Source: Roseateles koreensis (GTDB lineage Bacteria; Pseudomonadota; Gammaproteobacteria; Burkholderiales; Burkholderiaceae_C). Taken from it: a stretch of 64,000 bases of DNA. Shown piece after piece: positions 37,289 through 46,526 of the stretch (its first letter is position 1; every line of letters begins with the position of its first letter). The notes below the pieces were generated by a model that was not told the DNA's origin, did no database searches, and was given only the letters and a program-made list of their open reading frames with translations. The translations under genes were made by a program, and so were the position numbers. The stretch spans positions 1 to 64,000 of the forward strand of contig NZ_JAQQXS010000019.1 of assembly GCF_028595305.1 (NCBI RefSeq). Reading direction: 5' to 3'.

Positions 37289-39076
37289 TTGAAGCCCCGA
37301 CTCCGCACCGCGCTCTGGCTTGTTGTTCCGTTGCTGGGACTGGCCCTGCCCGCTCAGGCCCAGCCTGTTGCGGCGCCCCCAACGCCTGCAGCCACGGCCG
37401 CATCGGCAACGTCCAGCTCATCAGCAACGCCCGACGCAGCAGCCTCCGCGGCCCCCCCGTTGAGTTGCACCTTGCTGACCGCCAAGGCCATGTCGGCCGA
37501 TCTCCGCGCCGCCTTGGCGCGCTCGCTCAACAAAGACCTAGAGCACCAGGCACAGTTACTGGACGACGCGATTCAACTCTGGACCCAAGGCGTAGCGGGG
37601 TGCGAAGGACGGGCCCTTGAGCGCGCGCAGCGCAATTTGGCCGACCTCCAAATACAACGCGCCGCCGTGGCAGAGCGCCTGTCTGCCGGCTCACAATGTG
37701 AGACCTCCCACCGCGATGCCGCAGCCCTGCAAGACCTCGCCCGCCAAGCCTTTGGCGATCGGCGCTGGCCCGAAGCCGCCTCGCTGTACGCCAAGGCCGA
37801 AACCATGTGGGAATTGGCGGCCGAACAATGCACCGGTAGCCAACAGCAGCTGGCCCAGCAACGCCGGGAACAAGCCGAGGTCGATGCCCACAACGCCGAA
37901 CACTGCGCCCCCTTGTTTGACCGCGCCCGTGACACCACCCAAAAATTTCGCAATACCGCCGCAGGGCTGACGCTGGCGGACCGCCAACAGCAATCGCAAA
38001 TCGCTGAAACCCTGTGGCACCAGGCCGCCAGCCAGTGCAAGGGCAGCGCACAGGAGTTGGCCGCGAACAATGCACAAGCCCTGGCCCGCGAGCGCGGCAC
38101 GCCCTGGGTCAGCACGGCGCCGATGCCCGCCGCCTCGGTGGCCCGCCCGTCTGCCCGCCCACCCGCTGGTACGGCCTCAGCACCCCCCGCCAACGCCCTG
38201 CTCAAAACAGTCACTGCCGCAGCCGCCGCAGCGGTGGAAGTCCCATCCTCCACCGCCACAGGCGCCGTGCCAGCGGCTCCGCAAACGCCGGCAGGCGCAC
38301 CAGAAGCCTCCACAACACCCGCTACAGCAGCACCCACCCTGCCCAGCACCGATATGGACATCCGCACCGGCGACACCCGCTATCTGGGCCGCTTCGTGCG
38401 CGAACCCGGCCAGGTCGTCAGCGGCACCGGCCGGGTCGAATGGGCCAATGGCGACGTATATATCGGCCCGCTGCTCCACAGCGTGCGCCAAGGGCGCGGT
38501 GAGTTCATCTGGGCCAACGGCCAGCGCTATGTGGGTGATTGGGTGCAAGACCACGCGACCGGCCAGGGACTGATGCGCTTCGCCAACGGCAACCAATGGG
38601 AGGGCCAGGTGATTGATGGCGTGCCCGAAGGCGAGGGTCAAATGAACTTCTCCAACGGCGATGTCTACAAGGGCCAGGTCCTGCACAGCCTGCCGAACGG
38701 ACGCGGCACCTTTCGCTGGGCCAATAGCCAGACCTTCGAGGGCGACTGGGTGAACGATCATCCCCAGGGTCGGGGCGTATTGCGTTATGCCAACGGCAAC
38801 CGCTACGAGGGCGGTATGGCAAACGGCCAGCCCCAGGGCAAAGGCAGCTTGTTGTACGCCAACGGTGACCGTTATGAAGGCGATTTCGAACAAGGCAAAT
38901 CGCAAGGCCAGGGCAGCTATTTTTGGAAGTCAGGCGAACACTATGTTGGCGCCTGGCTGAATGGCCTCAAGCATGGCAAAGGCATTTACTACTGGGCCAA
39001 CGGCGACCGCTGGGAAGGTGAATTCAAGAACGACGAAAGCGACGAAGACGCGGGCCAAACCATCCGCAAAGAGTAG
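37289..39076 (+). CDS. secreted MORN-repeat protein
   Basis: A 595-residue exported protein. A signal peptide (ALWLVVPLLGLALPAQAQ) is followed by a low-complexity Ala/Pro/Ser segment, a helical region with paired cysteines (about residues 50-270), a second low-complexity linker, and from about residue 360 nine MORN repeats (pattern YxGxxxxGxxxGxGxxxWANG). MORN arrays form an elongated beta sheet that binds lipid or protein. The start is taken as TTG 37289, after GAGG; TTG 37232 is open but gives a poorer leader. It pairs with the lipoprotein upstream. Confidence 0.8.
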   Translation: MKPRLRTALWLVVPLLGLALPAQAQPVAAPPTPAATAASATSSSSATPDAAASAAPPLSCTLLTAKAMSADLRAALARSLNKDLEHQAQLLDDAIQLWTQGVAGCEGRALERAQRNLADLQIQRAAVAERLSAGSQCETSHRDAAALQDLARQAFGDRRWPEAASLYAKAETMWELAAEQCTGSQQQLAQQRREQAEVDAHNAEHCAPLFDRARDTTQKFRNTAAGLTLADRQQQSQIAETLWHQAASQCKGSAQELAANNAQALARERGTPWVSTAPMPAASVARPSARPPAGTASAPPANALLKTVTAAAAAAVEVPSSTATGAVPAAPQTPAGAPEASTTPATAAPTLPSTDMDIRTGDTRYLGRFVREPGQVVSGTGRVEWANGDVYIGPLLHSVRQGRGEFIWANGQRYVGDWVQDHATGQGLMRFANGNQWEGQVIDGVPEGEGQMNFSNGDVYKGQVLHSLPNGRGTFRWANSQTFEGDWVNDHPQGRGVLRYANGNRYEGGMANGQPQGKGSLLYANGDRYEGDFEQGKSQGQGSYFWKSGEHYVGAWLNGLKHGKGIYYWANGDRWEGEFKNDESDEDAGQTIRKE

Positions 39077-39112
39077 GCCCGCCAAACCCTGGCCCCTTGC
39101 CCTTTTGACCCC

Positions 39113-40024
39113 CTAATTGATCTGCACGTCCTGCCTCAGCACCTCTGGCGGGTAGTAACGCTGCAGGTTGTGCAGCAAGCTGCCATCCTGCGCGGCTCGG
39201 GTGAGGGCCTCACGCAGGAATTGCTGGTCGGCAGGGCTCAAGGTTTGCCGCGACAAGTAAGCCCCGACCACCGAGCGAGGCAAGCCCTGCAAAGGCATGA
39301 ACTGGAACTCCCGCGCGAATCCCCAAGGCGGCGCCGAGTTGCCGTTCTCCAGGCTGCCATCCGCCCCCAGCGACAGTGCCGAATACAGCAGGGTGGGTGG
39401 CAGGATGGTGAAATCAACCCGCCCCGTGCGCAGCATCTGCCCGACGGTGCGTAAATCGCTCACAAAGTCCACACGCTTTTCGCTTTGCAGTTGCCGCAGC
39501 AAGGCCTCGTATTCATCCCCCCAGCTGTAACTGCGCACCATGGCGCCGCGCCAGGTCTTCTTGGCCAGCAGGGCGGGTACATCGCTCACCAAGTCGGGCC
39601 GTTGGCCCAGCATGATCAACGCTGGCGTGAGTTTGAGCATGGGCACAAATTCGGCTTTGGCGTCGCGCTCCGCATTGCGTGAAGCCGGCACAAACAGATC
39701 GGCTTCCTGAGTCTCGAAAAACATCATCGCCAATCGGGCTCGCGGAACAATGGGGAACACGAACTCACAATGCTGCGCGCTGCCCAAACGCCGCAACAGC
39801 TCGGGATAGACTCCCTCCACCTTGTCGTGCTGCACCAGCACATTGAAGCCCGTGGGCGCCACGGGTACACGGATCGTGCGGCTGCACTCCCCCCATGCTG
39901 ACGCGCCGCCGCACAAAACCGCGGCCATACAAAGACCCAGACTCCAGCTGAAAAGCCTGGCCTGCTTGTGCCCGCTTTGCCCGCCATGCGCTGACGCTGT
40001 TGACCGCGAAACATTCATTGCCAC
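39113..40024 (-). CDS. periplasmic substrate-binding-like protein
   Basis: A 303-residue protein with a signal peptide (LFSWSLGLCMAAVLCGGASA) and a type-II periplasmic-binding fold like the SBP_bac_3 family: VPVAPTGFNVLVQHDKVEGV, YPELLRRLG, then EADLFVPASRNAERDA and the C-terminal LRQDVQIN. No ABC transporter genes are adjacent, so it may be an orphan binding protein or a sensor partner. It is transcribed towards the MORN gene; the start could be ATG 40018. Confidence 0.75.
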   Translation of the reverse strand: MAMNVSRSTASAHGGQSGHKQARLFSWSLGLCMAAVLCGGASAWGECSRTIRVPVAPTGFNVLVQHDKVEGVYPELLRRLGSAQHCEFVFPIVPRARLAMMFFETQEADLFVPASRNAERDAKAEFVPMLKLTPALIMLGQRPDLVSDVPALLAKKTWRGAMVRSYSWGDEYEALLRQLQSEKRVDFVSDLRTVGQMLRTGRVDFTILPPTLLYSALSLGADGSLENGNSAPPWGFAREFQFMPLQGLPRSVVGAYLSRQTLSPADQQFLREALTRAAQDGSLLHNLQRYYPPEVLRQDVQIN

Positions 40025-40117
40025 TGCCGCTCTGCTTGCCCGCCGACAGCGTAGCAGGTCTACCCCGTTTTAGGCGGATGGCATTGCCTCGCCAGGCCAG
40101 TTCAAATACTCCGTCAC

Positions 40118-40705
40118 TCACCCACGGTCAAATTTAAAAACCGCCATGCTTGCGAGCAGGTTGGGGGCATACCGAACTGCACGGCCGTTCTGGATGCCAA
40201 AGCTGTCCAGCACGCGCAGGCGATTCTTGCGCGCCAAGACCTCGAAGTCGGCGTAGGTGCCGACGCGGATATTGGGCGTGTCGTACCACTCGTAAGGCAG
40301 CACCCGCGTCACCGGCATGCGGCCCAGCATCACCTGCAGGCGGTTGGGCCAGTGGGCAAAGTTGGGGAAACTGACAATGCCGATGCGACCAACCCGCGCC
40401 GTCTCGCGCAACATCTGCTCGGTATTGCGCAAATGCTGCAGGGTCTCCAACTGCAGGACCACGTCAAAGCTCTGGTCTTCAAAGATGCTCAGCCCGTCCT
40501 CCAGATTGAGCTGGATCACATTCACCCCGCGGCGCGCACAGGCCAGCAGATTGGCATCATCCAGCTCAACGCCGTAGCCGGTACAACCGCGGTGCTTTTG
40601 AAGATAGTCCAGCAAGGCACCTGTGCCACAACCCAGGTCGAGCACGCGCGAGCCCTCGGGCACCAAGGCGGCCACTTGCCGCAAAACGCTGTCACTGCTG
40701 CTCAT
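40118..40705 (-). CDS. metW: methionine biosynthesis protein MetW
   Basis: A 195-residue class I SAM-methyltransferase-fold protein. [16 protein letters not shown] is the SAM loop and [15 protein letters not shown] the following conserved block. MetW is required with MetX for homoserine acylation in many proteobacteria. Its ATG overlaps the metX stop by 4 bp, so the two are made together under the riboswitch upstream of metX. Confidence 0.95.
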   Translation of the reverse strand: MSSSDSVLRQVAALVPEGSRVLDLGCGTGALLDYLQKHRGCTGYGVELDDANLLACARRGVNVIQLNLEDGLSIFEDQSFDVVLQLETLQHLRNTEQMLRETARVGRIGIVSFPNFAHWPNRLQVMLGRMPVTRVLPYEWYDTPNIRVGTYADFEVLARKNRLRVLDSFGIQNGRAVRYAPNLLASMAVFKFDRG

Positions 40706-41850
40706 GGCGCAGCCTCCTCGAATGCTTGGGCAATGCGCTCAAAGTAAGCGCGCAGCAGGCCGTGGTAGCGCGGGTCGTCGAGCAAAAAAGCATCGTGACC
40801 ATGCGGGGCATCGATTTCGGCATACGACACGTCCAGCTTGTTGTCGAGCAAGGCCTTGACGATCTCCCGCGAGCGCGCGGGCGAGAAGCGCCAATCGGTC
40901 GAAAAACTGGTCAAGAGAAACTTGCAGGTGGCGCTGGCAAAGGTGCGGCTCAAATCACCGCCGTGCTCGCGCGCTGGATCAAAATAGTCGAGCGCCCGCG
41001 TGATCAGCAAATAGGTGTTGGCATCGAAGTAATTGCTGAACTTGTCGCCCTGATGACGCAGATAGCTTTCGATCTGAAACTCAATGTCTTGCGTGCTGTA
41101 ACCCAGCTCGGCGGCACGCATCTGGCGGCCGAACTTCTGCTCCATCACGTCATCGCTCAAATAGGTGATGTGGCCAATCATGCGCGCCACCCGCAGGCCG
41201 CGCTTAGGCACCACGCCCTGGGCATAGAAGTGCCCGCCGTGGAAGTCAGGGTCGGTGATGATGGCACGACGTGCCACCTCATTAAAAGCAATGTTCTGCG
41301 CGGACAAGCTCGGCGCCGTGGCAATGGCAATGCAATGCCGCAGCCGGTCGGGATAACGCAGAGACCAATCCAGCGCCTGCATGCCGCCCAGCGAGCCACC
41401 CAGCACCGCCGCCAGCTGGGTGATGCCCAAGGCCTCGACCACGCGGGCCTGCGCATCGACCCAGTCCTGCACGGTGACCACCGGGAAGTCGGCACCGTAA
41501 ATGCGCCCCGTCTCAGGGTTCACATGCATCGGCCCCGTCGAGCCAAAGCACGAACCCAAGTTGTTAATGCCAATGACGAAAAACTTGTCGGTGTCCAAAG
41601 GCTTGCCGGGGCCGATCAGGTTGTCCCACCACCCCTCGCTCTTGTCTTCACCCTCATATGTGCCCGCCAGATGGTGGCTGGCGTTGAGCGCGTGGCACAC
41701 CAGCACGGCGTTGTCTCGCCGCGCGTTGAGCTGCCCGTAGGTTTCAAACACCAACTCGTACTGCGCCAACTGCGCGCCGCTGCGCAAGGGCAATGGCGTG
41801 GTGAAACGCATGCGCTGCGGGCGGACGACTCCGATCTGTCCAAGCGTCAC
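40702..41850 (-). CDS. metX: homoserine O-acyltransferase
   Basis: A 382-residue alpha/beta-hydrolase-fold enzyme that acylates homoserine in methionine synthesis (acetyl or succinyl; sequence alone does not decide). The nucleophile is in [12 protein letters not shown], the acid in FSTDWRFSP, and the base in [15 protein letters not shown] 41850 has a GGAGG box 7 bp upstream; an upstream TTG frame would run through the attenuator hairpin and is rejected. A SAM-II riboswitch and terminator precede it. metW follows. Confidence 0.96.
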   Translation of the reverse strand: MTLGQIGVVRPQRMRFTTPLPLRSGAQLAQYELVFETYGQLNARRDNAVLVCHALNASHHLAGTYEGEDKSEGWWDNLIGPGKPLDTDKFFVIGINNLGSCFGSTGPMHVNPETGRIYGADFPVVTVQDWVDAQARVVEALGITQLAAVLGGSLGGMQALDWSLRYPDRLRHCIAIATAPSLSAQNIAFNEVARRAIITDPDFHGGHFYAQGVVPKRGLRVARMIGHITYLSDDVMEQKFGRQMRAAELGYSTQDIEFQIESYLRHQGDKFSNYFDANTYLLITRALDYFDPAREHGGDLSRTFASATCKFLLTSFSTDWRFSPARSREIVKALLDNKLDVSYAEIDAPHGHDAFLLDDPRYHGLLRAYFERIAQAFEEAAP

Positions 41851-41868
41851 TGTGAAACCTCCAGAAAC

Positions 41869-41900
41869 AAAAAACCGGCTCCGCAAAAGCGGACGCCGGT
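41869..41900 (-). terminator. attenuator terminator in the metX leader
   Basis: On the minus strand: GCCGG-bulge-TCCGC arm, loop TTTT, GCGGA-GCCGG arm, then six T's ending 7 nt before the GGAGG box of metX. A CTCCG just upstream (41901-41905 on the plus strand reads CTCGG) can compete with the GCGGAG arm. It should act as the off-switch of the riboswitch. Confidence 0.8.
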
Positions 41901-41907
41901 CTCGGAG

Positions 41908-41960
41908 TCCCTCTTTAGCTGTTTTTCTAAAGCGCCCGCAATTCGGAACAAATCAGCGCT
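41908..41960 (-). ncRNA. SAM-II riboswitch (SAM_alpha) of metXW
   Basis: The minus-strand leader reads GCGCTGATTTG, then ATTGC, GCGC, and later AGCTAAAGAGGGA. This is the core of the SAM-II aptamer as I recall it (GCGCUGAUUU, AUUGC, GCGC closing the P1 stem, and AGCUAAA-AGGGA for the pseudoknot). GCGC (about 41958) pairs with GCGC (about 41935). The aptamer begins within about 10 nt of the predicted start and precedes metX, its classical target in alpha- and betaproteobacteria. High S-adenosylmethionine should reduce metXW expression. Confidence 0.88.
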
Positions 41961-41969
41961 GTGAGGCAA

Positions 41970-41975
41970 ATTATA
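41970..41975 (-). promoter_or_regulatory. -10 box of the metX promoter
   Basis: TATAAT on the minus strand (41975 to 41970). It places the transcription start near 41963, immediately before the SAM-II aptamer. No convincing -35. Confidence 0.6.
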
Positions 41976-41987
41976 TCGCCGCCAAAA

Positions 41988-43844
41988 TCAGGGGGCGAGG
42001 CACAGACAATGCACCACCGCGGAGAAGGGCTTGCGGCCTTCGCTGAGTTCGGCCGCAAAAGCCAGGTCGCTCTGCACTTGCCGAAGGGCCTTGGGCGGCG
42101 TGAAGCCCAACTCGGCATGTACTGCGGCTGCCAGCGAGGGCGCCATCACGTCGTCCAGGCTGGCGAGCAGGCGCTCCAGGCGGCCCATCTCGCGTTCGAC
42201 ATAGCTCACGCGCGGCTTGCCGTCGAGTTTGGCCAACTTCGCAGCGGACTGAATGGCATCGTCATAGCTGCCCAGACGGTCAATCAGGCCCCGCTCTTTG
42301 GCTTGCGCACCGGTCCAGACGCGGCCTTGCGCCACGGCATCAATTTCAGCCACGGTTTTCTTGCGCGCAGCCGCGGCCTTGCTGGTGAACTCGTCGTAGA
42401 TGTGGTTGATGCCCAGTTGTACGCTGGTGGCCATGCGGGGGTCCAACGGCCGGCGCGGGTCGAAGCCACCCGCCAACCAGGTGCTGGTGTAGCCGCCGGT
42501 GTGAATGGACAGTTTGTCCAGCAACTTGTCCGCCGTGGGCAACATGCCAAACACGCCGATCGAGCCCGTGATGGTGCTGGGTGCGGCAATCACCGCGTCA
42601 GAGGCCATGGAGATCCAGTAGCCGCCCGACGCCGCCACATCGCCCATAGAGATCACCACCGGCTTGCCCGCCTTGCGGGTGAGCTCCAACTCGCGGCGCA
42701 CGATCTCTGAAGCAAAGGCACTGCCGCCGGGTGAATTAACGCGCAAGACAATGGCCTTGATCTGATCGTCTTCCCGCGCCTGGCGAATCTGCCGCGCCGT
42801 TGAGTCCCCGCCGATTCGCCCGGCTGCCGCGTCGCCATCGATGATCTCGCCTTCAGCAACCACCACACCCACGGCCGGGCCATGCGGCGCGGCGGGCTTC
42901 ACATAGGCCAGGTATTCGTCATAAGTGATACGGCGATAGCTCTTGCCCTTGTCGTCTTTGACGCCACGCGCCATCAACAATTCACGCACTTCATCGCGGG
43001 TTTTGATGCCGTCAATCAACTTGCCCTGCAGCGCCAGCTTGGCGGTGTCGCCCTTCACGGCGGCAAGCGCATCCGGCAGATGCTCGATGCCCTGCGCGAT
43101 GGCGCCCTTGGGCAATTTGCGGGCCGCCTCCACCGTGGCGGTATAGCGCGCCCAGAGGTCGCCGTAGAGATAACTCTCAGCCTCCAGTGCAGCGGGTGAC
43201 GGCGCGTTGGCGAAGTAGGGCTCGGCCGCATTCTTGAAGGCCCCCACGCGCAGCACATTGGCGCTGACACCCAGGCGGTCCAGCGCATCTTTGTAATACG
43301 TGCGATAGCGGCCAAAGCCCTCGATCATCACCATGCCCATGGGGTGCAGGTAGATCTCATTGGCCCGAGCGGCCAAGAAGTAACCCCGCTGGTTGTAGCT
43401 GTCCCCATAGGCCAGCACCGACTTGCCGCTGGCCTTGAAGCGGTCCACGGCCTCTGCGACTTCACCCAGGCCGACCATACCGCCACCGTCGAATTCATCC
43501 AGGTCCAGCACCAGGATGCTGATTTTTGGATCTTTGGCGGCGGTGTCCAGCACCGCTAGCACATCCCGCAAACGGGTCTGCTTCTGCCGGGTGCCGCGCA
43601 ATTGCGCCACCGCGGTGTCACGCGGCGAACCAGAGAATTGCTCCACCAGCGGACCTTGCAAATTCAGCACCAGGGCGGTTTTATCCTGCAAAGGCTTGGG
43701 ACCCCGGCTCACCATGCCGGCCACCAAGCCCATCAAGATGAGCAATAGCAGCAGGTTCAAAATGACGCGGCGGCCGGCGTCCAGCGCCCACCACAGCTTG
43801 CGAAGCGCCCACCAAAGGCCTGAAAAGATGCTTTTGACGCCCAT
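41988..43844 (-). CDS. sppA: signal peptide peptidase SppA (67K type)
   Basis: A 618-residue inner-membrane serine protease that clears leftover signal peptides. One N-terminal membrane segment (VILNLLLLLILMGLVAG). Two SppA halves: the N-terminal half carries the catalytic lysine in RVGAFKNAAEPYF, and the C-terminal half the serine in GDVAASGGYWISM. This Ser/Lys split across halves is the E. coli-type tandem architecture. ATG 43844 has a GGAG box at good spacing; upstream starts are rejected. The first gene right of metX, it has its own promoter region shared with the divergent FMN protein gene. Confidence 0.93.
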   Translation of the reverse strand: MGVKSIFSGLWWALRKLWWALDAGRRVILNLLLLLILMGLVAGMVSRGPKPLQDKTALVLNLQGPLVEQFSGSPRDTAVAQLRGTRQKQTRLRDVLAVLDTAAKDPKISILVLDLDEFDGGGMVGLGEVAEAVDRFKASGKSVLAYGDSYNQRGYFLAARANEIYLHPMGMVMIEGFGRYRTYYKDALDRLGVSANVLRVGAFKNAAEPYFANAPSPAALEAESYLYGDLWARYTATVEAARKLPKGAIAQGIEHLPDALAAVKGDTAKLALQGKLIDGIKTRDEVRELLMARGVKDDKGKSYRRITYDEYLAYVKPAAPHGPAVGVVVAEGEIIDGDAAAGRIGGDSTARQIRQAREDDQIKAIVLRVNSPGGSAFASEIVRRELELTRKAGKPVVISMGDVAASGGYWISMASDAVIAAPSTITGSIGVFGMLPTADKLLDKLSIHTGGYTSTWLAGGFDPRRPLDPRMATSVQLGINHIYDEFTSKAAAARKKTVAEIDAVAQGRVWTGAQAKERGLIDRLGSYDDAIQSAAKLAKLDGKPRVSYVEREMGRLERLLASLDDVMAPSLAAAVHAELGFTPPKALRQVQSDLAFAAELSEGRKPFSAVVHCLCLAP

Positions 43845-44007
43845 AAACAGTCTCCGCCTCGTCATTTGATTGCTCGATGAGTGCTGATTGTGCAGGAAGC
43901 GCCCACCCCTACCAAAAGACATGGCAGGGGGTTTGCACCAAGCTGCGGTCACCCGGAGTCCGCACCACTGCGCATACCATAACGACCAAAATACTTGGAG
44001 TGCACAC

Positions 44008-45654
44008 ATGCCCCAATGGCTGACCCGTCTGGACAACCGCTTCCCCATCCGCTACAGCACTTGGTTGCTGTGTCTTGTTGCCACACTGTTCAGCGCGCTC
44101 GCATGGCTTGTAAACCGCAAGCTGTTCAGCGGTGAATTGCTGGCCTTGCTGGCCTTTGGCGGGCTCAGCCTGCTGGGCTGGTTGGATGTGCAGCAAACCA
44201 AGCGGGCCATTTTGCGCAACTACCCGGTGATCGGCCATTTGCGGTTCATGCTGGAGTTCATCCGGCCCGAGATTCGCCAGTACTTTCTGGAAAGCGACAA
44301 CGAGGCGGCGCCGTTCTCCCGCCAGCAACGCTCCATCGTCTACCAACGCGCCAAGGGCGACCCCGACAACCGCCCCTTCGGCACACAGCTTGACGTCGGT
44401 GCAGAGGGTTATGAGTGGATCAACCATTCGCTGGCGCCCACCCGGCTCAACTCACACGACTTCCGCATCACCATTGGCGCGGCACGCGCGCAGCCCTATG
44501 AAGCGAGTGTGTTCAACATCTCGGCCATGAGCTTCGGCGCCCTGAGCGCAAACGCCATTCTTGCGCTCAACGCGGGTGCCAAGCTCGGCGGCTTTGCGCA
44601 TGACACCGGAGAAGGCTCGATCAGCGTGCACCACCGCAAAAACGGCGGAGACCTGATCTGGGAGATTGGCTCCGGCTATTTCGGCTGCCGCAATGAAGAC
44701 GGCAGCTTCAACCCCGAACGCTTTCAGGCCAACGCCCGCGACCCGCAGGTCAAGCTGATCGAACTCAAGCTCAGCCAAGGCGCAAAGCCAGGCCACGGCG
44801 GCGTGTTGCCCGGCCCCAAGGTGACGGCAGAAATTGCACAAGCCCGCGGAGTTCCGGTGGGCCAAGCCTGCATTTCGCCCGCAGCGCACAGCGCTTTCTC
44901 GACCCCCATCGAGATGCTGCATTTCATTCAACGCCTGCGTGAACTGTCTGGCGACAAACCCACGGGCTTCAAGCTCTGCATCGGCCATCCCTGGGAATGG
45001 TTTGCCGTCTGCAAAGCGATGCTGGAAACCGGCATCACCCCGGATTTCATTGTGATCGACGGTGCCGAGGGCGGCACAGGCGCCGCACCGCTGGAGTTCA
45101 CCGACCACGTGGGGGCACCACTGCAAGAGGGCCTGTTACTGGTGCATAACACCCTGGTTGGACTGAATCTACGCGACCGCATCAAGCTGGGCTGCGCCGG
45201 CAAAGTGATCAGCGCCTTCGACATCGCACGCATGATGGCGCTGGGCGCGGATTGGTGCAACTCGGCTCGCGGTTTCATGTTTGCGCTGGGCTGCATCCAG
45301 GCGCAGAGTTGCCACACGGGGCACTGCCCGACCGGCGTCACCACGCAAAACCCGCTGCGCCAGCAAGCGCTGGTCGTACCGGACAAGGCAGAGCGCGTGC
45401 ACAGCTTCCATCAAAACACCTTACACGCCTTGCAAGAGTTGGTACAGGCCGCCGGACTTCAGCACCCGGGTGAAATCGGCGCAGCGCACATCGTGCACCG
45501 TATCAGCAAGCATGAGGTGCGCCTGCTGTCCAATTTGCTGCCCTTCACCCAAGCCGGCGCTCTGCTGAACGGCGAGTTGCCCGGCAATGTATTCAAACTC
45601 TACTGGCCGATGGCGTCGGCCCACAGCTTTGCACCACAGCCAGAAGCGGCGTAA
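44008..45654 (+). CDS. membrane-anchored FMN-binding glutamate synthase family protein
   Basis: A 548-residue protein of the GltS-like (Glu_synthase) family. Two N-terminal membrane segments (about residues 15-35 and 42-60) precede the FMN/TIM-barrel domain: AMSFGALSANAILALN, HDTGEGSISVHH, GGDLIWEIGSGYFGCR, GAKPGHGGVLPG and GAEGGTGAAPLEF. The Cys cluster GCIQAQSCHTGHCPTGVTTQ near the end is where glutamate synthase binds an iron-sulfur cluster. The amidotransferase domain and small subunit are absent, so classical glutamate synthesis is unlikely. The role of this widespread family is unsettled. Confidence 0.85.
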   Translation: MPQWLTRLDNRFPIRYSTWLLCLVATLFSALAWLVNRKLFSGELLALLAFGGLSLLGWLDVQQTKRAILRNYPVIGHLRFMLEFIRPEIRQYFLESDNEAAPFSRQQRSIVYQRAKGDPDNRPFGTQLDVGAEGYEWINHSLAPTRLNSHDFRITIGAARAQPYEASVFNISAMSFGALSANAILALNAGAKLGGFAHDTGEGSISVHHRKNGGDLIWEIGSGYFGCRNEDGSFNPERFQANARDPQVKLIELKLSQGAKPGHGGVLPGPKVTAEIAQARGVPVGQACISPAAHSAFSTPIEMLHFIQRLRELSGDKPTGFKLCIGHPWEWFAVCKAMLETGITPDFIVIDGAEGGTGAAPLEFTDHVGAPLQEGLLLVHNTLVGLNLRDRIKLGCAGKVISAFDIARMMALGADWCNSARGFMFALGCIQAQSCHTGHCPTGVTTQNPLRQQALVVPDKAERVHSFHQNTLHALQELVQAAGLQHPGEIGAAHIVHRISKHEVRLLSNLLPFTQAGALLNGELPGNVFKLYWPMASAHSFAPQPEAA

Positions 45655-45796
45655 AAAACGTGTTGCCGATCTCAATCAGTTTGGCGCGCTGAGCGGGGCG
45701 CAAGACCCGCATTCAAGGGGAGCGGGCCACCCGGTCAAGGGATTGTCACAGTTAGCACTTGCTGCAGAATCAAACGCGTCTTCATGGCCTTGTCGC

Positions 45797-46438
45797 ATGC
45801 CCTCCCTATTTCTGCTCCGCCGCTGTCAACCGTCTCTGCGCAAAGCCCAGGATCATCTGTCTGAAAAGACCGGTTGGCATTTGTGCGGCACCAGTGAGCA
45901 GTTGCGTACTGCGGAGGCGCAAATTCCTGAACTCGATCCCGATGTGGTGGCCTGCGATCTGCGCCTGATCGACGGCCATGTCTGTCATCTGGCCCAGCAG
46001 ATGCAAGGCTGGGCCAAACGCCCTCAGCTCCTGCTCCTGACCCCTTCCGCCGACGATTTGCTGCTGTTCAACACCCTGCAAGCGGGGGCCAGCGCCTATT
46101 GCGTGGAAGGCTTGACCGGCCAACGCGATCTAACGCCTTGCCTGCAGGCACTGATGGACGGACGCGCCGGCATGTCACCCCGCATCGCCCGCGAGTGCCT
46201 CACAGCCTTTGGACTGAACCGCAGCCCTTGGGCCGACGCCACCGCGCCGCAAGCGGACGCGCTGCAGGCGGCGGACATCTCACCCACGCTGAACGCCGGG
46301 GAAGGCCATTTGCTCAGCCTGCTAGCCCGGGGTTTGCTCATCACCGAAATTGCCCATCTGTGGCAATGCGCGGTTGAGCTGATCGAGCACGCGGTGCACG
46401 GCGTTTACCGCAAACTTCACGGCCTGCGAATGGCATAA
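45797..46438 (+). CDS. degenerate response-regulator-like protein with HTH
   Basis: A 213-residue two-part protein. The N-terminal ~125 residues align by pattern with a receiver domain (D54 in VVACDLRLIDG, LLLLTPSADD, GASAYCVEG), but the acidic pair after the first strand is missing (LLRRCQPS) and the conserved lysine is replaced near VEG. The C-terminal ~60 residues form a LuxR-like helix-turn-helix (LLSLLARGLLITEIAHLWQ). Phosphorylation is therefore doubtful. No kinase gene adjoins. ATG 45797; a possible -35 TTGTCA lies upstream at about 45744. Confidence 0.72.
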   Translation: MPSLFLLRRCQPSLRKAQDHLSEKTGWHLCGTSEQLRTAEAQIPELDPDVVACDLRLIDGHVCHLAQQMQGWAKRPQLLLLTPSADDLLLFNTLQAGASAYCVEGLTGQRDLTPCLQALMDGRAGMSPRIARECLTAFGLNRSPWADATAPQADALQAADISPTLNAGEGHLLSLLARGLLITEIAHLWQCAVELIEHAVHGVYRKLHGLRMA

Positions 46439-46526
46439 AGAAGGGCAAAAGCCTCAGTGACATCAAGGGCCAGTTGGCGCGGACACACGCCGCCCGCCGC
46501 CCGCCGTTCGCCGTTCGCCGCAGTCT

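Noticed and set aside
38380-39060. Periodic DNA pattern in the MORN region as a possible repeat array
   Set aside because: The period is 69 bp because each MORN unit is 23 codons; it is coding.
41850-41886. Longer metX starting at TTG 41886
   Set aside because: The extra residues would be encoded by the attenuator hairpin; GTG 41850 has a GGAGG box.
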